Under the pieces are notes generated by a model. The model saw only the letters and a program-made list of their open reading frames with translations, was not told the DNA's origin and made no database searches. From GCA-002733465 sp965230525 (lineage in GTDB: Bacteria > Pseudomonadota > Gammaproteobacteria > Enterobacterales > Kangiellaceae): a stretch of DNA of 64,000 nucleotides. Shown in pieces: positions 1 through 7,846 of the stretch (positions within the stretch are counted from its first letter, which is position 1; each line of letters opens with the position of its first letter). Made by a program: the position numbers and the translations under genes. The stretch is from the NCBI GenBank assembly GCA_965230525.1, contig OZ246008.1:2294001-2358000 (forward strand), given 5' to 3'.

Positions 1-2
1 AT

Positions 3-575
3 ACCATTTTAGACGTTGAGATGTATGCCGATCCCGGAACAGACTTCCGATATGCTACCGCGGTTTCACACGCTATTGGAGCCATTGTGCAAGAGGCAAG
101 TGGTGAAAATGCAATAGACTATTTTCAAACTCAATTATTCGATCCTCTCGGTATAAAAAAAGTGCATTGGAGCACTTCGCCAGTAGGTAGACCAGAAACA
201 GGTAGAGGGTTATTTTTAACTGACCGCGCAATGTTAAAGTTTGGAGTCTTATTTCTCAATCAAGGGGTTTGGAATGGTGCTCAACTAATATCGCAGTCGT
301 GGGTTGAAGCTTCAACCGCCGAGCATGTTAGTTTTAATGCTGGAAGCAGGCAATCGGGTTATGGCTACCAATGGTGGACCGATGATTTTAACCTAAATGG
401 TACATCAATTAGTGCGTATCATGCAGAGGGAAATGGAGGGCAATTTATTTGGGTCATTAACGAATTGAATGCTGTCGTTGTTTTTACCGGAAGCAATTAT
501 AATTCCGAACTGATGGTTCAACCCTATGATCTTATGCAACAATATATATTGCCGGTGTTGATTTCGGCTCAGTAA
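3..575 (+). CDS. Serine hydrolase, beta-lactamase class C-like (C-terminal part)
   Basis: The reading frame is open at the left edge, so only the last 190 residues are present; the catalytic SxxK motif would lie upstream of the window. What remains fits the C-terminal half of the class C beta-lactamase/penicillin-binding hydrolase superfamily: a PGT-x-FRY segment (YxN-like region), then a helical stretch with FDPLGIKKVHW, then a YGYQWW motif and an HAEGNGGQ segment at the usual place of the KTG-like box. Such enzymes are mostly periplasmic esterases or amidases of unknown substrate. The HxxGxGGQ variant argues for the esterase-like branch rather than a true beta-lactamase; this is inference. 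Confidence 0.75.
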   Translation, partial: TILDVEMYADPGTDFRYATAVSHAIGAIVQEASGENAIDYFQTQLFDPLGIKKVHWSTSPVGRPETGRGLFLTDRAMLKFGVLFLNQGVWNGAQLISQSWVEASTAEHVSFNAGSRQSGYGYQWWTDDFNLNGTSISAYHAEGNGGQFIWVINELNAVVVFTGSNYNSELMVQPYDLMQQYILPVLISAQ

Positions 576-628
576 AGCAGACGTAATAGGACATCACCCG
601 CCGTATTGCGCTTAAAGGGATTTTATTC

Positions 629-1150
629 ATGTTTAATCATATCATTAAGACTCGTAGCCAACGTGCGCTCGTGCTACAACGGTCCAAGGCAAAAGCCTTT
701 CTTGAGATAAGTGTTTTGCTCTTTTTTGTCGCCTTTTGGTATAAAGGTATATTGGCGGATTTTTCTTCACTTGAGTCATTAAAGGCTCAGATAGTTGAAA
801 AAATTGATCAGCAAATACTGTATCTAGTATTTCTGCTGGCGCCTTTGGTTTTAGCCAAAAGGCTATGGCTTGGGATAACAACTTTAGCGTTAGGGAATCG
901 CTATACCTTTAATTTTATAACCCGAACTATCTCTCACAATGGCCGTAGAGTTTGTCGATATGATGAAGTAGACTGTATTCGTATCAGTCGTCATCGTGAC
1001 AGTGATAACGATGATTTTTTTAGCTTGCATCTGCTGCATTCTGATGGAAAAAAGTTATTCATAGCTGAAAGTGCAGATTATGCCTACATTAGATCATTGG
1101 CATCCGACATGGCGAACGTGAGTGGCTCTCAGATTCAAAGCCGCGATTAA
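629..1150 (+). CDS. Hypothetical membrane protein, two TM segments
   Basis: Not recognised as a named family. The 173-residue product has a basic N-terminus, two hydrophobic segments (about residues 22-45 and 62-82) and a soluble C-terminal half rich in beta-strand-like sequence (RYTFNF, SHNGRRVCRYDEVDCI), a layout seen in small PH-like or YcxB-like membrane proteins, though I cannot assign it to them. A GGGA element precedes the ATG by about 8 bases. It lies between a hydrolase and another small membrane protein in the same direction. Confidence 0.6.
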   Translation: MFNHIIKTRSQRALVLQRSKAKAFLEISVLLFFVAFWYKGILADFSSLESLKAQIVEKIDQQILYLVFLLAPLVLAKRLWLGITTLALGNRYTFNFITRTISHNGRRVCRYDEVDCIRISRHRDSDNDDFFSLHLLHSDGKKLFIAESADYAYIRSLASDMANVSGSQIQSRD

Positions 1151-1198
1151 GATTATTTTAAAACGGCTAAACAGAGAAACAAAGGAAAAGACAGTATT

Positions 1199-1687
1199 AT
1201 GACGGAAGAGAATATCTATAACACTCCTACCAGCGATTTGACCCAACCTGTGGAGGCCAATAGTGAAGAATTAATCCCCTATCGAAAAGGAATGATTCCG
1301 CTATGGGTAAAAATATTCGGCTGGCTGTTTATCGTTTTATCTGTTTTTGTTATTACGACCGCAATATCAGCTTTAGTCACTAACTCAGAAGCTTACTATT
1401 CTTTGTATGGGCTTGAAGTTAACAGTCATGTGACCGAGTTTTGGGCCGTTTTTATTATCTCACTTTTTGTCGCTCATGCGGTGTGTGCTTATGGATTGCT
1501 GTTCGCCAAGGATTGGGGTGTCATTGCGTGTATTATTCTTGGGTATCTAAGTGTGGCTATTTGTCTTGCAACGACCGTCTTTGGTTCGGATTCTAATATT
1601 CGGTTAGAGATTTTGATCCTTATTTTTTATCTATTGAGACTCCATAAAATGAAGAGACATTGGTTTATTAATTCACAAATTGACTAA
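1199..1687 (+). CDS. Hypothetical membrane protein, about four TM segments
   Basis: No family recognised. The 162-residue product starts with about 35 polar, acidic residues, then shows four hydrophobic segments (roughly residues 37-60, 83-105, 108-128 and 135-150) and ends in a short basic tail. AAGGAAAA lies upstream of the ATG. The topology resembles small DUF-type integral membrane proteins found next to hypothetical genes; no catalytic motif is visible. It could be co-transcribed with the preceding two-TM gene, 48 bases upstream. Confidence 0.6.
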   Translation: MTEENIYNTPTSDLTQPVEANSEELIPYRKGMIPLWVKIFGWLFIVLSVFVITTAISALVTNSEAYYSLYGLEVNSHVTEFWAVFIISLFVAHAVCAYGLLFAKDWGVIACIILGYLSVAICLATTVFGSDSNIRLEILILIFYLLRLHKMKRHWFINSQID

Positions 1688-1786
1688 CAGTTAACCCCGT
1701 TTGTTTTGCGGCACGTTTACCCAATCAAAGTACTTAGTTAAATAACACCTAGAAAAATACAGTTACGAACACAAGGAGAAACAACA

Positions 1787-2101
1787 ATGAAAAATATTTT
1801 CATACTCACAGGGATAGTTTTGCTTTTAGCAGGCTGTGCAAATAATCGAATTTCATTAGGCGATAATCACTTTCGTGTCACCAAACAAGCAACTAGTGAA
1901 ATGAATGATGTCAGCGTAATTGAAACTGGGCTGGTGGCTGAAGCAAACCAACATTGTGGTAGGGTCAAGCCAAGTTCCGTAGCAAATATCATCTCACGTA
2001 AAGTGGCAACACACACAGGTTTAAATACCGATCAAGAGTCCGGCGTTGGCGATAAGTCTGAGCTACGTTACGTTGAATTAGAATACGCTTGCATAATTTA
2101 G
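1787..2101 (+). CDS. Small lipoprotein, unknown function
   Basis: A 104-residue protein with a clear lipoprotein signal: charged start MKN, hydrophobic core and lipobox LLAGC at residues 13-17. It has a strong AGGAG ribosome site 9 bases before the ATG. The mature part is polar and holds two more cysteines (Cys57 and Cys102) that could pair in the periplasm. No family recognised. Confidence 0.7.
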   Translation: MKNIFILTGIVLLLAGCANNRISLGDNHFRVTKQATSEMNDVSVIETGLVAEANQHCGRVKPSSVANIISRKVATHTGLNTDQESGVGDKSELRYVELEYACII

Positions 2102-2245
2102 CCTCCCGGAGGTCAATTCTGGCTCGATATAGCCGAACAGACGATTGGTTTGAGCGGCTTTTGTTGTTTACTTGCACTATTAATTTGCTTTTTGTTGGTT
2201 AAATCCGTTAAGTTTACCTTATCAAAACTGATGGAGACAAAGCAG

Positions 2246-4933
2246 ATGAATACAAGCGATCATGAGCCAATTAATTCCTTATTAGTTAATGATAATGAGT
2301 ACCACTATTTCGGCTTCGAAAAAATTGGTCAAACGTTTGATATAAAGCGTCTTCCCTTTGCTGCCAAAATACTCCTAGAAAACTTGTTACGCCATCAAAA
2401 CGAGGACTTTGTTGAGCAATCTCATATTGAGCAGGTTGCGCGCTGGGATTTTACTCGAGAAACCAGTCAAGAGATCCCCTTTGTACCGGCTCGTGTATTA
2501 TTGCAAGATTTTACCGGAGTGCCTGCAATTGTTGATTTAGCAGCCATGCGAGATGCAATGCAAGATTTGGGCAGCGATCCGGCCAAGATCAACCCGCTCA
2601 AGCCGGTGGAGTTGGTCATCGATCATTCCGTGATGGTCGACCACTTCGCGGAAAAAGACGCAAAGAGTAAAAATACTCAACTCGAAATTCAACGCAATGC
2701 TGAGCGGTACCAGTTTCTAAAATGGGGCCAACAAGCCTTTGATAATTTTAAAGTCGTACCACCGGGCACCGGAATCGTTCATCAAGTGAATCTTGAATAT
2801 TTGGCGAGAGTGGTATTTGAAGAGCAACAAGATAAGCAAAAAATGCTCTTTCCCGATACCTTAGTCGGTACAGATTCACACACCACTATGATCAATGGCT
2901 TGGGCATACTAGGTTGGGGCGTTGGCGGAATAGAAGCCGAAGCCGCAATGTTAGGGCAACCCATATCTATGCTTTTGCCAGAAGTTGTCGGTTTTGAGCT
3001 AGTTGGTAAACTTTCACCGGGCATTACTGCCACCGATCTGGTGCTAACTGTTACACAACAGTTGCGAGAGTTTGGCGTGGTTGGCAAGTTTGTCGAATTT
3101 TTTGGTGAAGGATTGTCTTATCTCAGCGTTGCTGATCGGGCTACCATTGCTAATATGGCACCTGAATATGGTGCTACTTGCGGTCTCTTTCCAATCGATC
3201 AAAGAACCCTTGATTATCTAGAACTAACCGGTCGTGATTCCAATAAATTAGACTCGATTAAAGCCTACGCAAAGGCAATGGGCTTTTGGGGTGGAGAGGC
3301 TCAAACGAATGCAGCCTACCATCACAAATTGAAACTCGACTTAAGTCAGGTGGAAGCGTGTATTGCTGGGCCACATCGGCCTCAGGATAGGATACCCTTG
3401 TCTAAGGCGGCAAGCCGGTTCAGTTCTTTTTTGGCAAAACAGATCCCTGTTAACACCGATATGGATGGTAGCAATGAGCCGATAAAGGGCTTGGTAAAAG
3501 GTGTCGAATATAAAGAACAAAGTTTTGATCTTGAGGATGGTGATGTTGTTATAGCTGCAATTACAAGTTGTACCAACACATCGAATCCATCGGTATTAAT
3601 AACGGCCGCTTTGTTAGCAAAAAAAGCAATTGAAAAAGGCTTATCTGTAAAGCCTTGGGTTAAAACGAGTTTTGCACCTGGCTCTCAGGTGGTCACAGCC
3701 TATCTACAAAGAGCGGGCTTAGAACAATATATGGAAGCGCTTGGTTTCCATTTGGTTGGTTATGGTTGCACGACTTGTATCGGAAACTCAGGACCACTGC
3801 CAGCACCCATTAGCCAAGCGATTACTCAAGGTGATCTAACCGTCACTTCAATTCTGTCGGGCAACCGAAACTTTGAAGGGCGAATTCATAGTGAAGTCAA
3901 AGCTAATTATCTGGCTTCTCCACCATTAGTTGTTGCCTATGCATTGGCTGGCAGCTTAAAAATTGATCTGACTACTCAACCAATCGCTGATGACTCAAAC
4001 GGTAATCCCGTTTACCTCGCTGATATTTGGCCGACGCCTGATGAAGTTAATGAGCAAGTAAACTCGGTTATTGACAGAGATATGTTTATTTCCAAATACG
4101 CAGATGTTTATAAAGGCGATGAAAACTGGCAAAAGCTTGAATCTGTGGTAGGTAAATCATACCAATGGCCCGATTCAACTTACGTTAAACGGCCACCATT
4201 TTTTGATGGCATGACCGCGGATTTGCCAAAAATTGAAAAGATTGAAAATGCTCGATGCTTGCTTAAGTTGGGGCAAAGCGTTACTACCGATCATATTTCT
4301 CCAGCGGGCTCTATTGCTAAAGATAGCCCAGCTGCGGATTACTTGAAAGAGCAGGGGGTTGAGCCCAAAGATTTTAACTCCTATGGCTCCCGACGCGGTA
4401 ATCATGATGTGATGGCGCGCGGAACTTTTGCCAATGTTCGATTGAAGAACCAATTAGCGCCGGGTACCGAAGGTAGTTGGACCAAGATTCAACCTAATGG
4501 CGAAACCGTTTCGGTGTACCAAGCAGCAGAACACTATGCCAAAGAAAATACTCCAACCATCGTGCTGGCAGGCAAAGAGTACGGCACCGGAAGTTCAAGA
4601 GACTGGGCTGCCAAGGGACCAATGATTTTGGGTGTAAAGGCGGTGATTGCAGAAAGCTATGAACGTATTCATCGTTCTAACTTGATTGGAATGGGGATCA
4701 TGCCATTGCAATTTAAAAAAGGGGAGAGTTGTGAATCGTTAGGTCTGACCGGAACCGAACAATTTTCAATTGCAGAATTAACAGACCTAAAATCCTTTTT
4801 GCCCGTGGAAGCCAAAACCGAATCCGGCGAAATCATCCAATTTGAAGTCAAAGTGCGTATCGACACTAATGTCGAGCTTGAGTATTTCAAAAATGGTGGG
4901 ATTTTGCAGTTTGTACTGCGAAAACTGCGTTAA
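2246..4933 (+). CDS. acnA: Aconitate hydratase (AcnA type)
   Basis: Aconitase interconverts citrate and isocitrate through cis-aconitate in the TCA cycle, using a 4Fe-4S cluster. The 895-residue length matches AcnA/IRP1-type enzymes. Cluster cysteines are visible in the ITSCTNTSNPS segment and in the GCTTCIGNSGP CxxC motif; the N-terminal signature DFTGVPA-VDLAAMRDAM and the swivelling-domain motifs YGSRRGNHDVM and GKEYGTGSSRDW are all present. I chose the ATG at 2246 because GGAG lies 9 bases upstream; an in-frame ATG at 2231 and a longer frame from 2150 are less likely. The gene stands alone, facing a histidine-kinase gene that converges on it. It is not the AcnB fold, and there are no prpC/prpF neighbours to suggest AcnD. 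Confidence 0.95.
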   Translation: MNTSDHEPINSLLVNDNEYHYFGFEKIGQTFDIKRLPFAAKILLENLLRHQNEDFVEQSHIEQVARWDFTRETSQEIPFVPARVLLQDFTGVPAIVDLAAMRDAMQDLGSDPAKINPLKPVELVIDHSVMVDHFAEKDAKSKNTQLEIQRNAERYQFLKWGQQAFDNFKVVPPGTGIVHQVNLEYLARVVFEEQQDKQKMLFPDTLVGTDSHTTMINGLGILGWGVGGIEAEAAMLGQPISMLLPEVVGFELVGKLSPGITATDLVLTVTQQLREFGVVGKFVEFFGEGLSYLSVADRATIANMAPEYGATCGLFPIDQRTLDYLELTGRDSNKLDSIKAYAKAMGFWGGEAQTNAAYHHKLKLDLSQVEACIAGPHRPQDRIPLSKAASRFSSFLAKQIPVNTDMDGSNEPIKGLVKGVEYKEQSFDLEDGDVVIAAITSCTNTSNPSVLITAALLAKKAIEKGLSVKPWVKTSFAPGSQVVTAYLQRAGLEQYMEALGFHLVGYGCTTCIGNSGPLPAPISQAITQGDLTVTSILSGNRNFEGRIHSEVKANYLASPPLVVAYALAGSLKIDLTTQPIADDSNGNPVYLADIWPTPDEVNEQVNSVIDRDMFISKYADVYKGDENWQKLESVVGKSYQWPDSTYVKRPPFFDGMTADLPKIEKIENARCLLKLGQSVTTDHISPAGSIAKDSPAADYLKEQGVEPKDFNSYGSRRGNHDVMARGTFANVRLKNQLAPGTEGSWTKIQPNGETVSVYQAAEHYAKENTPTIVLAGKEYGTGSSRDWAAKGPMILGVKAVIAESYERIHRSNLIGMGIMPLQFKKGESCESLGLTGTEQFSIAELTDLKSFLPVEAKTESGEIIQFEVKVRIDTNVELEYFKNGGILQFVLRKLR

Positions 4934-4953
4934 AAATGCCTTTAAGTTGGTTA

Positions 4954-6321
4954 TTAATTTGCACGCAGAGGCAATTCGATAATTGCCTCTGCGCCGTCAA
5001 TACCATCCTGCCTATTTTGCAGTCGAAGACTGCCTTCATGGTTCAAAATAATTTGTTGGCACACCACCAAACCGATGCCATTGCCTTCTGCTTTAGTCGA
5101 ATAAAATGGAACAAACAGGTTTTCACTATTAGCAATGCCTGTGCCCGAATCTTTGATTCTTAAAATAAAGCGCTGCGCGTTAAATTGAGCGCTCATGACG
5201 ACGGTATTGGCTGAACTTGCTGACATTGATTCGACAGCATTTTTTATTAAATTAACTAAAACCTGCTCAAACTGTTTAGGGTCGACATTTATAGTCTGCT
5301 CTCTCGCGTCTGCAAACTCAAAGGTAAATCTGGTACCGATAAAGAGTTCTGTCAATTTAGGTATTTGTTCTTGCCATTGATAGTTCTCCCTGACCGGCTC
5401 CGGAAGATGAGTTAATTGACTGTAACTGGTAATAAATTTAGAAAGTGACTCGGCACGTTCACTTATAACTTCAAGTCCACGCTTAAATTTTGGTATATCA
5501 GAAATACCCTTCTCGCGAGAGAGTTTGCGCTTTAAGGTATTGCTAAAAGTAGAAATTGGCGTGAGCGAATTATTTAATTCATGACTCAATACTCTTAGTA
5601 AACTTTTCCAAGCTTGACGCTCTTTTTGTTTAAGTAAACCATCTGCGCGAGTGAGCAGATACAAATTAAACTTTTGATTGTCGCTAATAAATGAGTCTGA
5701 AAACAAGATGTACTCACCGCTGATAGTTTGATTATCAAAAGTAACGATATCGCGAGAGCCTTTTCGTTTTAATTGATTTAAGCCCAAACTTTGAAGTGTT
5801 GCATTGGTCGATTTTAAGTTTGTCCCTAACCACTCAGTAGCGCTTTGATTGAGCATTGTGATTTGGTCTTGATTGTCGGTTGCAATTAGCATGGTGTCCA
5901 TTTGGCCAATAATCTTTTCGAGTAATAGCTGACTTTCCTCCGCTTTGAGCTTGTGATGATTTAGTGTATCCGCCAACCGATTGATCAGCTCAAGTAACTC
6001 TTGGAAGGCGGGGTTAGATTGAGGACGGCCTCTAAGAGTGTAATCTCCATCAATTAGCGCTTCGACTAAATTAGCTAAGGTTTGTAACTGATAATCAGCT
6101 TTGTGACGACCTGCCAAGGTTGCGTAAAGGATCAATAATCCCATGCTAATTGCAAAAAAGAAAAATAAATACCAAGAGGCGCCTGATTGTTTAATCGCAA
6201 CCAATGCAACTAAGTAGCATGGTACAGAGGCAATAAGTATAATTTTAGCTTGCTCATTGGCGTGAGCTTTTAATGATTTAATAAAAGGGAGGTACTTTTC
6301 TAAGTACGTAAGTAGGCTCAT
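4954..6321 (-). CDS. Membrane sensor histidine kinase (NtrY-like)
   Basis: This 455-residue kinase pairs with the regulator just upstream. Two TM segments occupy about residues 26-70 with almost no periplasmic loop between them, which suggests sensing inside the membrane or through partner proteins. A PAS-like region (about 135-225) precedes the H-box SHELNNSLTPI with His247; the N-box NLIKNAVES and the G-boxes DSGTG and GNGIGL complete the HATPase domain. The start codon overlaps the regulator's stop (TAATG arrangement), implying translational coupling. Kinases of this type often sit with MacB-like ABC transporters and sigma54 regulators, as here. The signal is unknown; envelope stress or a transported compound is inference. 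Confidence 0.88.
   Translation of the reverse strand: MSLLTYLEKYLPFIKSLKAHANEQAKIILIASVPCYLVALVAIKQSGASWYLFFFFAISMGLLILYATLAGRHKADYQLQTLANLVEALIDGDYTLRGRPQSNPAFQELLELINRLADTLNHHKLKAEESQLLLEKIIGQMDTMLIATDNQDQITMLNQSATEWLGTNLKSTNATLQSLGLNQLKRKGSRDIVTFDNQTISGEYILFSDSFISDNQKFNLYLLTRADGLLKQKERQAWKSLLRVLSHELNNSLTPISTFSNTLKRKLSREKGISDIPKFKRGLEVISERAESLSKFITSYSQLTHLPEPVRENYQWQEQIPKLTELFIGTRFTFEFADAREQTINVDPKQFEQVLVNLIKNAVESMSASSANTVVMSAQFNAQRFILRIKDSGTGIANSENLFVPFYSTKAEGNGIGLVVCQQIILNHEGSLRLQNRQDGIDGAEAIIELPLRAN
4965..4992. terminator. Perfect 12-bp hairpin between converging genes
   Basis: GCAGAGGCAATT, a CGAT loop, then its exact reverse complement. It sits about 30 bases after the acnA stop and inside the last codons of the histidine kinase on the other strand. 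A short T-rich tract is missing, so it may act as a hairpin that protects or attenuates both transcripts rather than as a strong intrinsic terminator. Confidence 0.5.
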
Positions 6322-7700
6322 TATTCCAAGCCATATTTTTGTATGCGACGGTAATAGCCGCTGCGGCTCAGTCCCAAAGATTTGGCTGTTTCAGTAACAT
6401 TGCCTGCAAAATATTCTAATCGGCTCTTTAAAATAGCCTTTTCAATTTCCTCAAGCGTTGCACTACCATCATCATAATTAGGGGCAAAAGTTTGCTTTTG
6501 CGGTGGGCCGATATTAAGGTCATTAGTTGTGATGCGCTGTTGTTGACAGGTAAACAGTGCTCGCTCCATGACATGACTTAATTCTCGAACATTTCCTGGC
6601 CAAGTATAAGTATTTAAACGGTTTATCGCATTGTCTGTTAGTTGAGGTACTAAGCGACCGTATTTTGCAGCATGCTTGTTTAGAAAAGATTGTGCCAGCG
6701 GCAGAATATCGGCAACGCGTTCTTTGAGTGCGGGAATTCTTAATTCGATGGTATTCAATCTAAAATAAAGATCCTGACGAAAAAGCTTGTCATCTATCAA
6801 CTGGTTCAGTTTGGCGTTGGTGGCTGAAATAACTCGTACATTCGTGGATTGAGTATGGCTACTGCCCACTCGCTCAAATTCATGCGCCTCAAGCACACGT
6901 AAAAGTTTTGCTTGTTGAGATAAGGGAATATTGGCTAACTCGTCCAAAAACAAAGTCCCATTGTCTGCCATTTCAAACCGACCGATTCGCGTTTTCTGCG
7001 CATCAGTAAAAGCGCCTTTGACATGGCCAAACATCTCACTTTCAAACAAATTCTCCGCAATTGCTCCCATATTCACCGATACTAAATCGTTATTCTTACG
7101 ACTTGAATGTCGGTGAATAAATTCTGCAAACATACTTTTTCCGGTCCCGTTTTCACCGGTTAAAAGAATATTCATATCTGATTGTGCAAGCTCACAGAGC
7201 GTTGCCACTAAACTTTTCATGCTATCTGATTCGGCAATAATACCCTCGGCGTCAGTAGGAAAATTTGCGCTGCTGAGCAGCCGGTTATGTTGACTAAGGG
7301 ATTCAGCTTTTTTGGCAACTTGAAATAACTTAATCTGAGTCTCGATTGACTTAATTAAATGTTCATCCTGCCATGGCTTTTGTACAAAATCCGCAGCCCC
7401 GCACTTGAGCGCGTTGACCGCAATTTCAATGGTTGCCCAACCCGTCATGACAATGATAGGAATATCGGGAAAGTGAGTGTTGACATGCCTTACAAAGTCG
7501 AGCCCTTCTACTCCCGAGGTGGTATCGGTTTGGAAATTCATGTCACTAAGAACTAAATCGACGGGCTGTTGCGCACAAACTTGTTTGGCATGCTCGACAG
7601 TGTTCGCTTGTTTAACTTGATAGCCTTCTTCCGACAATAAGAATTCCAGTCCAGCTAAAACATTGGAATCATCATCAACTATCAGGATTTGTTTGGGCAT
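6321..7700 (-). CDS. Sigma54-dependent response regulator (NtrC family)
   Basis: A 459-residue activator with three domains: a receiver (acidic pair DDD near residue 10, phospho-acceptor Asp53 in LSDMNF, Lys in QKPW), an AAA+ domain (Walker A GENGTGKS, Walker B GTLFLDE) and a C-terminal Fis-type helix-turn-helix ending in GLSRSGYYRRIQKYGLE. The sigma54-contact loop reads GAFTDA instead of GAFTGA, a variant also known in related regulators. It is followed without a gap by its kinase. A sigma54-like promoter and a palindrome lie in front of the adaptor gene of the upstream ABC operon, so the regulator probably drives that operon and perhaps its own expression. Confidence 0.92.
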   Translation of the reverse strand: MPKQILIVDDDSNVLAGLEFLLSEEGYQVKQANTVEHAKQVCAQQPVDLVLSDMNFQTDTTSGVEGLDFVRHVNTHFPDIPIIVMTGWATIEIAVNALKCGAADFVQKPWQDEHLIKSIETQIKLFQVAKKAESLSQHNRLLSSANFPTDAEGIIAESDSMKSLVATLCELAQSDMNILLTGENGTGKSMFAEFIHRHSSRKNNDLVSVNMGAIAENLFESEMFGHVKGAFTDAQKTRIGRFEMADNGTLFLDELANIPLSQQAKLLRVLEAHEFERVGSSHTQSTNVRVISATNAKLNQLIDDKLFRQDLYFRLNTIELRIPALKERVADILPLAQSFLNKHAAKYGRLVPQLTDNAINRLNTYTWPGNVRELSHVMERALFTCQQQRITTNDLNIGPPQKQTFAPNYDDGSATLEEIEKAILKSRLEYFAGNVTETAKSLGLSRSGYYRRIQKYGLE

Positions 7701-7846
7701 ATTTTGACGAATTCGTTTAGTTCAATTGATTCTGCTAAGGTAAATTGCAGTTCTAAGTCTAAGTTGCCTATCACTCGCAGCGGGTTGGCGCTTAGTTTAC
7801 GAAACCAAAGCAAACGCTGCAAGCAACAAAGTCGCGTTCGGCGAGA

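Noticed and set aside
2246..4933. 2-methylcitrate dehydratase AcnD instead of AcnA
   Set aside because: No prpB, prpC or prpF genes are adjacent and the sequence motifs fit AcnA/IRP1 well.
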